Notes under the pieces: model-generated
What the model was told of the DNA's origin: nothing
Databases searched by the model: none
What the model saw: only the letters and a program-made list of their open reading frames with translations
Made by a program: the position numbers and the translations under genes
Part shown: in pieces, positions 11,240 through 23,636 of the stretch
Layout: each line of letters starts with the position of its first letter
Position numbering within the stretch: position 1 is the stretch's first letter
Assembly (NCBI GenBank): GCA_028023455.1
Contig: JAQFVV010006216.1
Location: forward strand, 1,765,445-1,829,444
From: Epiperipatus broadwayi
Lineage: Eukaryota > Onychophora > Udeonychophora > Euonychophora > Peripatidae
Length of the DNA stretch: 64,000 nucleotides
Direction: 5' to 3'

Positions 11240-13240
11240 TACAAAATTAAATTTATTACATGGGTTTACATATATGTTCTAATAGGTTTACTTAAAACAC
11301 ATATATATCTGCACAAACATTATAATCTAAAAATGAATACATTTCAATTGGTATAAAATAAATGACTAAATTCCCTTTCACTTATATATGTAATGGGGAA
11401 TTCTTATCATTCAAAAATCGTCCACCTTCCGCTACCTGAAGCAGAGAGAAATACGGAAACAGATGAGCCGATTTCCGTACTTGACCGAATCTGTACGCTA
11501 TACGGATATAACCTCCAGATTATTTTTCCCAATCAACTTTCTCCCGGCTGCTGTAAGATATTACAGTTACAGCGCTTGGCTAATTTATAAATTTTACAGG
11601 ATAAAACCCTGCGCCATCAACGTTTCACATGTTAATTTCATAACTAAAAGAATGCAAAAAATTGAAATAATATTTCTACCCTCCTATTATTAGACTATTA
11701 GTGGAGTGGCGAAGAACGAGACAAGATGGATTTAAATAAATTGATATATTTTTAATACTAACACATAATTTGATAACAAAAGATATAAGAAACATTCACA
11801 TAAAAATTAAACATATTATATTCTATAGTGCTATAAGGAAATAAATACTTGAAATTCTTATAAATAAATACTTGAAATCATTATAAATGCTGTCACATTT
11901 ATAACTCATTAGCCTAGCTGTCTATCAAAAGAATGTCATTACCATTCACGAAAGGCATTTGGCCATTGTCTATGGAAGTTATGTGCACATTTGACGATAT
12001 ATAAAATAATATTTAAGTTACCTAGGGTTTAGTCTTTGAGTTCATTCCGACGTGTTGTCGACCGTCACGTGGATTATCCACTTCTTTAGGAGGGACGGTC
12101 GTAGATTATATTTGGTGGGATGTAGCTTCTTGGTTAGTAAGGCATGGAGGACGAGGCATCACAGGTCGGGCCACTACAGGAGTCCATAGGCAGGCGTTAC
12201 TACCGTAGCTGTTACATTATTGCAGAACCATTGGTACAGAAGTCCGGACTGACCGCGATCATGATGGCCTTAGCCGGTCATACTATGTGAGATATCGACG
12301 GTAAAAATCATGTTGGTTAGCTATATTGGCTGATTCTTGGAGCCGCGATTTTTTCACCTTGTCGACTCGAAGTCTCAAGCTCTAATCTCTCCTTTTATCT
12401 CCTTAGCTCTCCACCTAATTTTTCTTTTTTTTTTTTTAATTAAAACATTCCAATGGCCTTTGTCCTTTAGATTCGTTTCCACTTGTTGTTGACACCTCCC
12501 ATGCTATGCCTTCGGCCATATGTAACTTTATTTTATATGATTTTATAGCACTATGTACATTTTATTTATTTCCTTATTTTTTCTTTGATTACTTACACAA
12601 ATTTTAACGCATGTTTTCTTTATTTCTTATTTAAAATTTAATAATCATTTATTTTTTATCTAATTCTTGCTTTACCTCTACTCCCTAAACCCCGCATTTC
12701 ATTTATCGTCAAATGTGTACTTTGAAGCCCAGATTCTTATCTTTTCGAACATATTAATTTTCTAGGTTTTTCTTTCCGCGCTATCAAAGTTTTTCTTTTT
12801 CCCTTTTTTTTTTTTTTTAAACTTTACTTTTCCTAAATCATATTTTACTACATGTTTTATTTATGTTTCTTTACGGCTTTAACTTTCCTACCGTATGCTG
12901 GTAGTATTATAATTTAATATTTACTTTTATCAAAATTCGAATTTTGACTAGCAAAAGATAACGATCTTGTTAACTCTAGTTCCCTCTCTTTCTCTTTGTT
13001 GTGCTAATTTTCAACATTTCTTGGTTTTGTTAATTTCCAAGCTCATTTTTTCTTTCTTATTTATTTCTTTCTTTCCAACCCTAACATTTCTAATTTGTGG
13101 ATGTTTTGTAGGTACATGTGTGACCACAGTATGTGCGCTCATCACAATATATGTTGATTAACATAAAATCAACATTCCGATTTATTGCATTGTGATTTAC
13201 ATATATGTTCCAGTAGGTTTACATAAATGATGTAATATTA
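11240..13240. other. Unclassified block with direct repeats at both edges and GC-richer cores
   Basis: The left edge (about 11263-11291) reads GTTTACATATATGTTCTAAT then AGGTTTA. The right edge (about 13194-13224) reads GATTTACATATATGTTCCAG then TAGGTTTACA, a near-identical direct repeat. Inside, 11385-11620 and 12040-12400 are much richer in GC and CpG than anything nearby. 12400-13130 is pyrimidine-rich on the plus strand. 12055-12096 can form a hairpin with ACCGTC and GACGGT arms. The picture fits an old insertion, but no enzyme domain was found and the element type is not known. Confidence 0.4.
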
Positions 13241-13881
13241 ATATAATTAACATAGCATATTTGAATTTATCAAAATTATAAAATTAATTTTTGTAACTCA
13301 TAATTAACATATATGTTTGTGAACATAGAAATGTGGATATTTCATTTTGTCAAAATAACATAATTTCCTAATTCCATTTGGAAAATATACATAAATATTA
13401 TTCATTATTTTATACTAAGTTTTACTCTTCATCTAATAATTTTCATTTTTCTTTCTTTTAAAAAAATATCAACTTTTTTTTCTTTTAAAAATATAGTCAA
13501 TGAATTAAATCTTTATTCTTTAGATTTTTAATCCAAGCAAAATTATTTTTAAAATGTCTCTTTTTTTTTTTACTTGATCAAAGAATTTTTTTTTCTTAAA
13601 AAAATAAAGACAATTTCTTGACCACTGATAAAAGTTAAATTCTCCAGCAGGGATGTTTCTTCTTTTCTTCTTTTTACAGAAAAAAAAAATCAGTCTTGCC
13701 ACAATTACTGTTTATTGATTAATTATAAAAGATTTTAAACAATATTGTTCAATATTATATATCCCATTTTTAGAATGTCATTTCAAAAATGAATTATTTA
13801 AAAGAACTCATATTATATGTGTGATGTGTCTGTCTGTGGTTTCTTGCATGTATACACAGCAGCATTCATGTAATGACTTTA
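13241..13881. other. AT-rich stretch without recognisable genes
   Basis: Long T and A runs at 13440-13690 are the main content. No gene, RNA or repeat family was recognised. Confidence 0.5.
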
Positions 13882-14166
13882 TTAAGTGATGGGATTCCCT
13901 TGGAGAATTGGTCTTGGAATGTCATCATTGAGATATAGTCCAGGTAAATTATCAGCATCAGGAAAATTATAATCAGGTAATTTTTTGGCATTGATTAATG
14001 ATCTTTCTACTATCCAGGCTACCTGTCATCCTGTGAATCAAAACTCCTCTCTAGTGCTATAAACTGCTGCTAGATCTACTGTTTCAAATTTAGCTATAGC
14101 TGATTCATATCTATCTGCATAGCTCTGGAAACCAACCATCTCTGCTAATTGTGTCAATTTCTTCCG
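13882..14166 (-). pseudogene. Degenerate coding segment of unknown family
   Basis: The minus strand keeps a single reading frame for about 94 codons, with only two internal stops (both TGA) and a terminal TAA. The composition is protein-like and not AT-driven. Readable stretches are LTQLAEMVGFQSYADRYESA, then KFETVDLAAVYSTREEF, and after the two stops QVAWIVERSLINAKKLPDY followed by FPDADNLPGLYLNDDIPRP. The second stop lies where a TGG to TGA change would fit. The family was not recognised. Codon usage and the preserved frame argue that this was once a translated exon or transposon gene, now dead. Confidence 0.6.
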
Positions 14167-14691
14167 TCAACTATTTAATGCCAACTACAGCAAACTATTA
14201 ACCAACTCAAAACTAAAACAACAAACAAAAACCAGATTGTTCTAATCTCTTTATCAACTCTTTTTATAAGAGCCATCTGCAGTGGTGAAACACATTTTAA
14301 AACTTTTTTCTTATCTCTCTTGATTAAAATAACTTTAATCTCTCCAAAAACACTTTTAAAAAGATACATTTGGAAATCTCATAAAGAATTTTTAAAAATA
14401 GATAATAATTTTTTTTACAATCAATTCTATTTTAAACATAAAACATGCTTGTTTTTTTTAAAAATTTCAAAATCAGAATACAATATTAATTAGATCTTTG
14501 AACTGTTTAATTTATAATAAAATTCTATTCTAAATTCAGAATTATTTAACCTTTTATAATTATTATTATTCCAAGAGGGTAGAAAAATATCTACATAAAT
14601 TTATGTCTGGGTTTATTTCTACTTTTCTTTTCAATTATATCTATATTTGTGCACACACACCATATTATTGTGTGCCAGATAACAGAACTGC
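14167..14691. other. AT-rich stretch without recognisable genes
   Basis: Upstream of the ghost frame on the minus strand, no convincing continuation of its coding sequence was found. Confidence 0.45.
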
Positions 14692-14692
14692 T

Positions 14693-14693
14693 A

Positions 14694-14751
<58 letters not shown>

Positions 14752-14752
14752 T
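14693..14752. repeat. Palindromic compound microsatellite (CT)n(AT)n(AG)n
   Basis: A CT run passes into an AT run and then into an AG run, so the whole 60-bp tract is close to its own reverse complement and can fold into a long hairpin. Any open frame through it is an artefact. Confidence 0.95.
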
Positions 14753-14755
14753 ATA

Positions 14756-17700
14756 AGTGGATGTGAAAATTTTTCAAAATTGAACCACTGCATAAACTTA
14801 GTTTTTAATGAAGATTTATGGTAATAGCATTTTAACTGGTTATATTTTGGATGATAGAATGTAAAATATTTAAAAATTAAACATAATATATCAGTATTAT
14901 TTAAATGTAAATTTTAGTAAATATTCTTAAATAATATTTATTTTTAATTTTTAATTCAATACTTATATTTACTTGATTATGGAAAAATTTTGCATTAGTA
15001 TATGGCAGAAATTCAATATTCTACTGTAATAAAAGTTGGTAGCAAACAAGAAATTCTTGAAAATGTCTTCAATTTATTAAAAAACATTTGTATTGCTTTA
15101 AAAAAATAAAATTAAAAAAAACATATTAAAATCTATTAATTACATTTATTTTAAATTTTGCACTCCTAAGTAACAAAAAATTCAAAACAAACTATTGCGT
15201 ATATAAAAATAAATGCTTCATAAAAGTTCTCATTCTGATAACATTTTGATGATAAATATTTAGCATAAAAAAGAAAACATTTTATTTTTATATTTTGTAT
15301 AAAGTTGAAAATAAATAATAAATAAAGTGACAATATATTTTAGTAATTAAATGTATTCTTAAAGAGAAATTGTATTATGAAGTGAGGAGTGTGATTTCCT
15401 TCTACATAATTACAATCTAAACACTGCATTTGTAAAATTTATTATTTCATAACTTAACACATTCTAATATTAGTACAAAGTAAATTATAATATTTCAGAA
15501 GTGCTAATAAGATTATTAAAAAAAGCAATGGATTTAAAATGAATGATTTATATATTCATCCTCTCACTTTTAGATACTTGGGATTGGTTCATATAAGTGC
15601 ATTTAAGTTTGGAACTAAGACAGTCATTCTTATTTTTCCAAAGTCTCTACATCATTGTTTAACAATGCTAATGATGAGGGGTCATTATCTTCTATATAAT
15701 TAAATTAACTAATGTAACATTGCATAAAAATTAAATCTGATTTACTATTCAGGAAAATATTCTATTTTTTAAAGAGAGCTTTTAGCAAAGATCACAAGCT
15801 ATTTCAAATTTTACTGTCATTCAATGGTGCAAATCAATTCACATACATACAGGTTATAAATAAATTAAATTTCTTCATGTAAAGGTTCTGAATTAGAAGT
15901 TGTTTTCCATGTTAATCAAGTTACATATGCAATTGTATTTAGATATAAAAAAGTACACTATATTGTTTTAGACTTTTTTGTGAAAGTAAACTTTTAACAT
16001 AAAATCGTTTTTTTTTATTTCAATTATAAAACAGAATTGCACTTAACTTAAATATAAAATAATTTTCTTCATTAAATTACTGTTTTATTACATTAAATGA
16101 TTGATGCGATGTGATGAGACATTAACCATTTTGCATTTCGCTTTTCTGATGTTTTTCTTTGTCTCACATATCAACATAAAATGTATGATAAAATGATTAT
16201 TTTACATATTAGAAAATAATAAATTTGACTTCATTCGATAAATATTTTTGTTTACGACTAAAATAAATTTTAAATGTTCACAATTTGTTTCTGTAAATAT
16301 TAAAAAGATTAGACCGTAATCAAAACAAAGATGTTATACATCAGTGTTTCTAGAAAGATTATTTTCAGTTTATAAAATCAATGAAATCTTCTTTATGTCT
16401 GAATATTTTTAAAAACTTTAACAAAAATTTATTTATTTCTCTTATATCTAACAAATTATGCTTTAAAAGTTTAAATTTTTTGATTATTTATTGCAAAATT
16501 ATATTTTCTTTACTCATAAATAAAATAGCTTGTTTACATCAGAACTAGAATTTTTTAATTTGCTTCAGGCCATATTTGCATTAGATGTAAATATAACATT
16601 ACATTTTTGAAAATAAAGTATTTCACATCAAAATAAGTTATTAATAATTTTTATTTCTTGATATCTAATAAATATAGTGCAAATTATTTTAAAAAATATA
16701 TATATAACCATAATAAATTTGCAAATAAATATGTTTTTGCATCATTGAAAACTTCAATGTCATAAAACACTGAACATTTTACAGCCTTGGCAACACACAA
16801 TAGTCAAACATGTCAAAGTGGGGCTTATGTCTATTGTAAGAGCGGGAATTTTGAATTTTGCACTTTTTTCACTTAATTTTCGGGAAATAAAATTTATTAT
16901 CATTAAGTATACAGTTTTATATGCATTTTAATGTATAATACTTATGAAAAAATTCAAGACATTTCCTTGTCATCTCAAAAGGTGATAAGGTTAAACATTC
17001 CTAATATATTTCCTTTTTTTAGATTTTTTTTGGAAAAAAAAAACTTTTAGTATTGGGTCACAAATATTTTGACATTTTTTTTTTGTCATACATTTTGTGG
17101 GTAAATAAAACTTTATAAAAAAGTGTGTTGTGGTTATTATCTTTCTTATTATGCATTTTATTTTATTTTCTAGACTAACATAATAAATAACCTTATAGTA
17201 CTAAAGTCTGCTTGATATTTTTTGTTTTTATATTAAACATAAACTTTTTGCATAAAATTGAAATTTTTAAAATTTTATGTATTGTACATAATTAAGAATT
17301 AACATGTATTATCAACATGTATTACAAATATTTATATTGCATACAGGTAAACATATTTTGACTAGATTTTTTAATTTTAATCACTATTGCATGCATGACA
17401 AAAATTGAAGTCTGTGTATATTATTGTGATGAAAATATTGGCCAAGGTAAAATTATTTGGAAAATGTAAAATTTTAATTCATATGATTCAGAACAATAGT
17501 ACTTTATTTATAAATTGTATTGTTAAATTAAAAAAAAAAAATTTAAAAAAGATTTTCCGTTTAAAAAGATTGTGATTAGATAGTTCTATTGTACTATATA
17601 CAATAAGTAAATTATAACATAAATAATTGTATAATTTAATAGATTTATAAATTATTATAAACTTTAATTCAAAATCTCCATTACAATGGTATTATTATTT

Positions 17701-20700
17701 GCAAATATTATCTTCATAAAGAATTCTATACTGAAAATTAGTGCAAAAGTAAGATATAATTATTTGTGCTATTTCTCCATAAAACCCTAAATAAAAAGTG
17801 ATGGTTATAAATCATAGCCATTTTCTAAATTGCAATTAAAATAAGTAGGCAATCTTACAATCTTTCATCAATTTCAGACAACTTTAATAATATAAGTTGA
17901 GCTTAATAATATATATTCTCATTATTTATAATAATTATTACTTAAAACATGTTACTCATTATCTTTTAATGATAAGAATCCATATAGCAAACAAGACCAA
18001 TTTCTTCCAAGCCTTTTTATTTTCCTATATTCTTCAAATATGTAACTACTCGTCTCTTTAAGATATATAAGCAAATTCTTTCTTCTTTTAATATTTCCAC
18101 ATTCTTTTATTTCAAAGTACATGCCCAAAATATTGTTTTTTTTTATAATTTCACAAATTAAAAAATGTGTTTCCACTTATTTTTTTAAACACTTAATAAT
18201 GATATTTGGAAATCTTTCCAATTCTCTCATCTTTTCTCTTCACTATTATAATTATGCATGTTTCTGTTAAGTATAAAGTGAGACTGAAGAAAAAGTTCAG
18301 CAATCCTTTTTCCTAAATCTAATTTCAACATATTACAAAATAATTACCTATTCTTACTAAAGTATACTTAGCCATAATTCTTACTCTTTCCATATCATTC
18401 CACTAGCATCAATCATTTAACTACTTAATAAGTTAAAAGAAGTTGCTATTTAACTTCCTGATCATTTCTTACCCTTTATTATTTTTATTTTAATAACTAT
18501 TTTTATTATTTTAGTTCCCCTTACATTTTTTTCATTATAAAACTTATACTAGTTCTATCCATGCAAATAACATGTCATTAATAATTTTATCTTCTTATAA
18601 ACAGGGGCAGCAACATCATCATTGAATCTGATATAATGAACTTTTCTATTCCATCCTTATTAAAATAACATTTATTAAATAATTCAATTTAATAAAACCA
18701 ATTCTTTCTATTAAAATAAATAAAATAAAACTAAATTTGTCTTTCTATTTATATATATCTTACAACATTTCAATCACATATGTTGTCATTCTCTTATATA
18801 AACTACTTATCAGATATAATAAAGTCCAATCTATTAGAGTCTACCTCTATAGATTCAAAGTTCTCAACAACATCTTAACTGCATGGGAAAAAATTTTTTC
18901 CCACAAATTCTTCACATTTTATTGCATTCAGCTTTTTATTCATCAGAACTACAACTATTTGTCTAATAGCACCTCATTTGGATCCCAGATTAAATTGCAT
19001 ATTCCAAAATATAATTCTCTCAAACAATATTTATCAACTTGTGTATTTTGCTATTTTTCATTTCATTTAAAACACTTAGCAAAGTATTTTATCTTATCAA
19101 TCTGACTTTCTTTTTAAACAAATACAGATAAGAAATGATCTTATAAATTAGTAGTATATTATTCCATGATTTTAAAGATTACTTATTAGTTCATTTCTAT
19201 AAATCTGCTTTCCCAATAACATTTTTTCACTCTGCTACATATTAAATTAAATGAACATTTTTATTGTACTTCTATGTTTTTACATTTCTTTAATTATTCT
19301 CCCCTTTACCTCTATCCGTTTTCATCAGAATTTACTATTAAACATGCACAAGTAAATTTAAATATTATTTTTTCCACACATTCAGCAGTCTAATATAATG
19401 TTATTCTAAAATTTACATTATGAAAAATGCACATCCACTAAAAATACATTTAATGATTTAATTCATAAATATTTTGAAATTTTTGCATATTTACCATGCC
19501 AATAATTAGTTACATCAAATAAATTTTAAACCACATCAGCTTGATATTCATTCTTTATAAATATAATAAATATATCATAACGTTAATATTAGTTTTGATG
19601 TAATTCACATCAATTTATATTTAGTATTATATATAAGAAAATCTGGAAAATGTCAGTTTTAGTCACTGTGCATTAACCAAACATTCACTATTTGATTGCC
19701 ATGTGTGTGAAAAAAAGTTTGCAATTCACTAATATTACATTGAATAATGCATATGGAAACACATTTTAATCTATTATTGAATACTTAAAAAATTTATTTA
19801 TGAAAAATTAAAAAATTGAAGGTACACAGTGGATATGAAAATGTTTGATGTATAAAGAAGATGGATATAATGCAAAAGATGGATAATTATGAATAAAAAT
19901 GTATTTTTAAAATAAACATTTGGAGCAAAGTATAAAAAGTTTCACAACTAAGATAATTTAAAAAAAAAAAAGATTAACAAGAGAATATTTAAGTGCAGCT
20001 CAAAAAAAATGTACTAAGAAAGATTTTGGGGATAAAAAAATTACAAAGGATATGCTTGAAAAAAATATAAAAAATAAAAGGAGTTGATAAATTAACTTGA
20101 TAAAATAATTATCAATATTTGGAGAAAACATCATAAAATATAAATGGTTTAAGATAAATTGAAATATTATATACCTCCACAAATAATGATGCATAAATAA
20201 TGATGATGGTGGTGGTAATAAATGAATTATTTATATTGTACATTCAAAAAATGTTTTTCTGATTTTGTAAATGATAATAATAATAAAAATTTATAACACA
20301 ATCAAGAAAATATTTATTATCTTTATACATTTGAATATATATTTCAGAAATTAAATGGAATAACAAAAGTTATTAAGTTGTACTGCAAAAATAATCAAAC
20401 TTAAAGACTGGTGACAGTATTGAAAAAGCTATTTTTATAAAAAAGAAAAGTACAAGCTAGAATAATAGAAAATTAATAAAAATATGATGGTTTCAGGATT
20501 GTAGAGAGAAATCTTTCTGGTCATTGCTTAAATATTTCAGAATAAATGTCCTAATGATGGCTAGGAAGTTTTACCTACAAGAAAAGTGTATTGAAAAAAT
20601 TAATTTAGTATTTGTATGAAATTTAAAATATGATATAGCTAAAAATAAAAAAGAATAGTTATAACACTCACAGAATCATTCTTAGCCAAATGGATCATAT

Positions 20701-21343
20701 ATTAATATCTTTAAAATACAGTATGGTGATCATGTGATGTTTATTGACTTAAAACAAATCAGGACACAAAAATACCTTACAATCAATAATTGCAGACTAT
20801 ATGAGTGGATTCTAAATTTCATATAATTAAAAATGTATGGTGACCAAACATTTTTCCATATTTATTGATCAAGCTTGAATTCAAAATTCTAGAAAATATC
20901 TAGTTTTAAATAATTTTTGAATACAAGCTTTTTAAAAAAGATAAAAAATAAAAAAGATCTAAAAAAACATAACGTTGATTCCTCATTGGGTCTGCTGTAA
21001 TGAAATTCTATCTACTAAAATTTGAAAAACAATCACACATAAACACACATACATAATAAGATATAGCCAAACAAATGTCAAATTAAGTTCAATGTGTTTT
21101 TTTTTCTTGAAACAAATGCACAAAAAATAAGTCCAAAATCCATAGTTCCAGGGCTTTTTCAGATTTATAAATTTTTTAGATTTCTGAAAACGAATATTTT
21201 GCCATTTTCCCATGAACTGAAATTATGTTAAAAATGTAACTGAACATTGATTTTACAACTCCTACTAGAGTATGTATATACTTAGATTTACTAAAATAAA
21301 CTGTAGTCTGGCTTTGATCAAGATGCTCTGAAATGAAAGACTG
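14756..21343. other. Long AT-rich stretch without recognisable genes
   Basis: About 6.6 kb was read on both strands. The longest open frames (for example 18737-19105) are AT-driven, rich in I, Y, F, L and N, and have no domain signature. A short segment at about 20722-20765, with the word GGTGATCATGTGATGTTTA, resembles part of the tandem unit at 27.5-29.3 kb and may be a scrap of that family. Confidence 0.5.
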
Positions 21344-21429
21344 TTATATATATATATTAAATGGAATATATATTTTACTACACTTTTATATATATATATT
21401 AAATGGAATATATATTTTACTACACTTTA
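21344..21429. repeat. Two-copy tandem duplication of about 43 bp
   Basis: The block containing TTAAATGGAATATATATTTT and TACTACACTTT occurs twice in direct succession. Confidence 0.9.
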
Positions 21430-21606
21430 AATATTTTAAATAAACACTTTCTACGTATTGATGTTTTTATTGTGTTTGTAAATATATGTTTAATTAATTA
21501 AGTATAATAGGTTAAAGGTCATCTTTAAATTTGATTTAAATAGAAGTTTTTGAATAACAGATTTTTGAATTAATGATATTCGAATTGTATCACACCAAGA
21601 AAACAA

Positions 21607-21781
21607 TAATTAATAGCCCTACATATTCTTGAACTGATACTACTTATTTTATATTTATTATATGAACTTATACTACTTATTTTATATTTATTATCTGTAT
21701 TAGAATTCCAATTCATTCAAATACAGATAATAAATATAAAATAAGTAGTATATGTTCAAGAATATGTAGGGCTATTAATTA
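21607..21781. repeat. Inverted repeat at the 5' end of a Penelope-like remnant
   Basis: The right arm (21719-21781) is the reverse complement of the left arm (21607-21707), including TAATAGCCCTACATATTCTT and ACTACTTATTTTATATTTAT. The left arm carries an extra direct duplication of about 33 bp. The right arm leads straight into the Penelope-like reading frame, so the left arm is a tiny oppositely oriented piece of the same element. Confidence 0.88.
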
Positions 21782-22380
21782 TTTTTCAAGTGAAAAGGAA
21801 TATAAAAAAGAAGTAGAATTAATAGTAAAGGAATTTAAAGAAAACGAGTATCCAGAGAATGTAATAGTGAAGAATATAAAATTAATACAAGAAAAATAGA
21901 AGAAAGGTAATAAGGACAAAGAGAGTGTTAAATATAGAAATAAAAATATAAAGAAGGACGATATAGAAGTTAAAACACATAGTAATAATATAGTTAAGAA
22001 TGTTAATAAAATTATTAGAAAAATTAATAGAAGATATAATAATGTAACTAAGTATAAGATAGTAAATAAAAAAAGAAAAAATGTAATGAATATATTAGAT
22101 AATAAATATATTAAAGATATGCAAAAATATATAAATGGTATATATCAAATAGATTGTAGATATTGTAAGTATATACAATACGGACAAAATATGTAGGTGA
22201 GACAAAGAATTCTATTTTTAAGAGGTTAAATCAACATAGGTATGACAAAAATTCACCAATTTATTTGCATACTATGGAAACAGGGCATGTATTTGACAAA
22301 AAGAATATAAAAATGAGAGGATATACTAATAAAAGAAGAGATAGAAAAATAAAAAAGCAATACTAATTAAGAAGATAAGG
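21740..22380 (+). pseudogene. Penelope-like element: RT C-terminus plus GIY-YIG endonuclease, broken
   Basis: The plus-strand frame reads ICRAINYFSSEKEYKKEVEL, then FKENEYPENVI, a pattern typical of the linker between the reverse transcriptase and the endonuclease of Penelope-like elements. Further on it reads YINGIYQIDCRYCKYIQYG, giving the GIY half and a C-x-x-C pair. After a frameshift near 22187 it reads YVGETKNSIFKRLNQH, the YIG-type half with the conserved R and H, then IYLHTMETGHVFD. GIY-YIG endonucleases nick target DNA for retrotransposition. An in-frame TAG near 21897 and the frameshift make it inactive. The catalytic part of the RT is missing, so this is a 5'-truncated copy. Confidence 0.82.
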
Positions 22381-22439
22381 CCTAGTTTAAATAGGGAAGG
22401 GGGACTAAGAACATTGTGTTGGTAGGTTTAGTATTGGAT

Positions 22440-23130
22440 TTATAGGCTTAGTAGTAATTAAAAATAAGTGTATATATATATATGGTTTAGGAGTATATAA
22501 ATAAGTATATGGGTAGCGAACATTGAATATAAAATTAAAATGTGGTTTGGAAAAAATATTAGCATGTTTATTGTTGTGATAGATTAATAATAATGGTAAT
22601 AATAATAGTAATAAAAAAGTAGGTTAAAAGTTATATGTGGATATACATAAAAGACTTGTTATAGACACACATATATATTAAGCCTGTGTGTTTCAGTTAT
22701 TACATAAGTAGAGATGTCTGCGCATACCTCGTATATGTATTAAATAGATTATGTCCTGTACATGAGCGGTCATATTGATCTTAGGTCAACATAAGTGGGA
22801 CAAGAATCCAGCCTCAGGGTGGCCTTTGAGCACTATCATCAGATTTTCAATTGGATGGAGGGTTGAAGAGTTGAAGTGTGGAGTAGATTGAAGCCTGTCC
22901 ATTAAAGTATGAGGTTTGGCTATCTTAGTAAATATGTGAGCACTTATGGCATATATGTGTAGAGATTGTAATCTGGACCAACTGATAAGTGCTGTTTTAG
23001 CATGAAATACATATATTGGTGATTATTTATCAATTCAACATATACATACCTAGTATGTCAGTGTTAGGAGATAGTGTGGGGAGTGGTGGGTCATGTGAAA
23101 GTTCGTGCTCATATACCCTATTTATTAAAT
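22440..23130 (+). repeat. Downstream (pLTR-like) part of the Penelope-like remnant
   Basis: This follows the endonuclease frame with no new gene. Its last part (about 22905-23122) recurs in reverse orientation at 35300-35525, sharing words such as GGCTATCTTA, GTAATCTGGACCAACTGAT and TAGTGTGGGGAGTGGTGG (variants). Penelope-like elements often carry terminal repeats (pLTRs) with hammerhead ribozymes. A hammerhead-like fold lies here at 22970-23024. Confidence 0.65.
22970..23024 (+). ncRNA. Hammerhead-like ribozyme, core mutated (Penelope-associated)
   Basis: Hand folding gives a type I hammerhead. Stem I consists of AATC/GATT and ACCAA/TTGGT with a bulge. The core is CUGAUAA, where CUGAUGA is expected, so conserved G8 is A. 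Stem II is GUGCU/AGCAU with loop GUUUU. GAAA follows, then a tiny stem III (AUA/UAU) ending in UA before stem I resumes. All elements are in the right order, but the G8 change predicts little or no self-cleavage. The minus-strand relative at 35401-35455 has the intact core, which supports homology. Confidence 0.6.
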
Positions 23131-23167
23131 TAAAGATGTAATAAAAATCAGTTAAGATAATATATAC

Positions 23168-23261
23168 ATCCCAAGGTAAAACAACTTAGAAAACTCTTGA
23201 TTAAAGGACGATAAAGAATCAATAATTAATTAAGAACAATAACTTCCAAAACTGAAAATCC
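23168..23261 (+). repeat. Direct repeat unit 1 flanking the LINE
   Basis: This segment (GGTAAAACAACTTAGAAAA, then AATTAAGAACAATAACTTCC, then AAAATCCAT) recurs at 26623-26705 on the other side of the LINE with moderate divergence. Similarity appears to continue beyond the LINE, so the LINE seems to have landed in one unit of an older tandem duplication rather than creating this repeat as a target duplication. Confidence 0.7.
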
Positions 23262-23636
23262 ATGAAAGGAGTTTGCTATTAATTGAAAGGAGACCCTTTG
23301 ATTCCTCTTGGAAGCCTTAAAGGAACCAAGCAAAGCAAATTCCCAAAGCAAATTCCTAATGTCCACTCCATACGTTCTTGTCGTTGCAGCTGTTATTACT
23401 ATGTGACTATTCATATAGTATACAAACATGGATGGGCTGCTCACCAACAAGCATTAGCCAGTGTGGTGTTTATTGGCTTTTTACCTCCGAGTTTAAAAAT
23501 ATTTTTTAAAAATAAATCATGACCCTTATTCCCAGAAGGCTGTAAAGTCACCAACCAAGGCAGGTGTTGGTGCCTGACAGCGGAGGGTGATAAGAATCCC
23601 CTGATTGTGGAATCAGGCTGCCATTTGATGATTACT

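Noticed and set aside
14603-14824. Open frame with YIYIYI and RERE runs
   Set aside because: Passes through the CT/AT/AG microsatellite, so the composition is simple repeat.
18737-19105. 122-codon open frame on the plus strand
   Set aside because: AT-driven composition (I, Y, F, L, N), no domain or homologous copy in the window, no splice or start context.
22830-22875. CUGAUGA on the minus strand near the Penelope-associated repeat
   Set aside because: No GAAA follows at a usable distance and no enclosing stem I was found. The valid fold lies about 130 bp further on.
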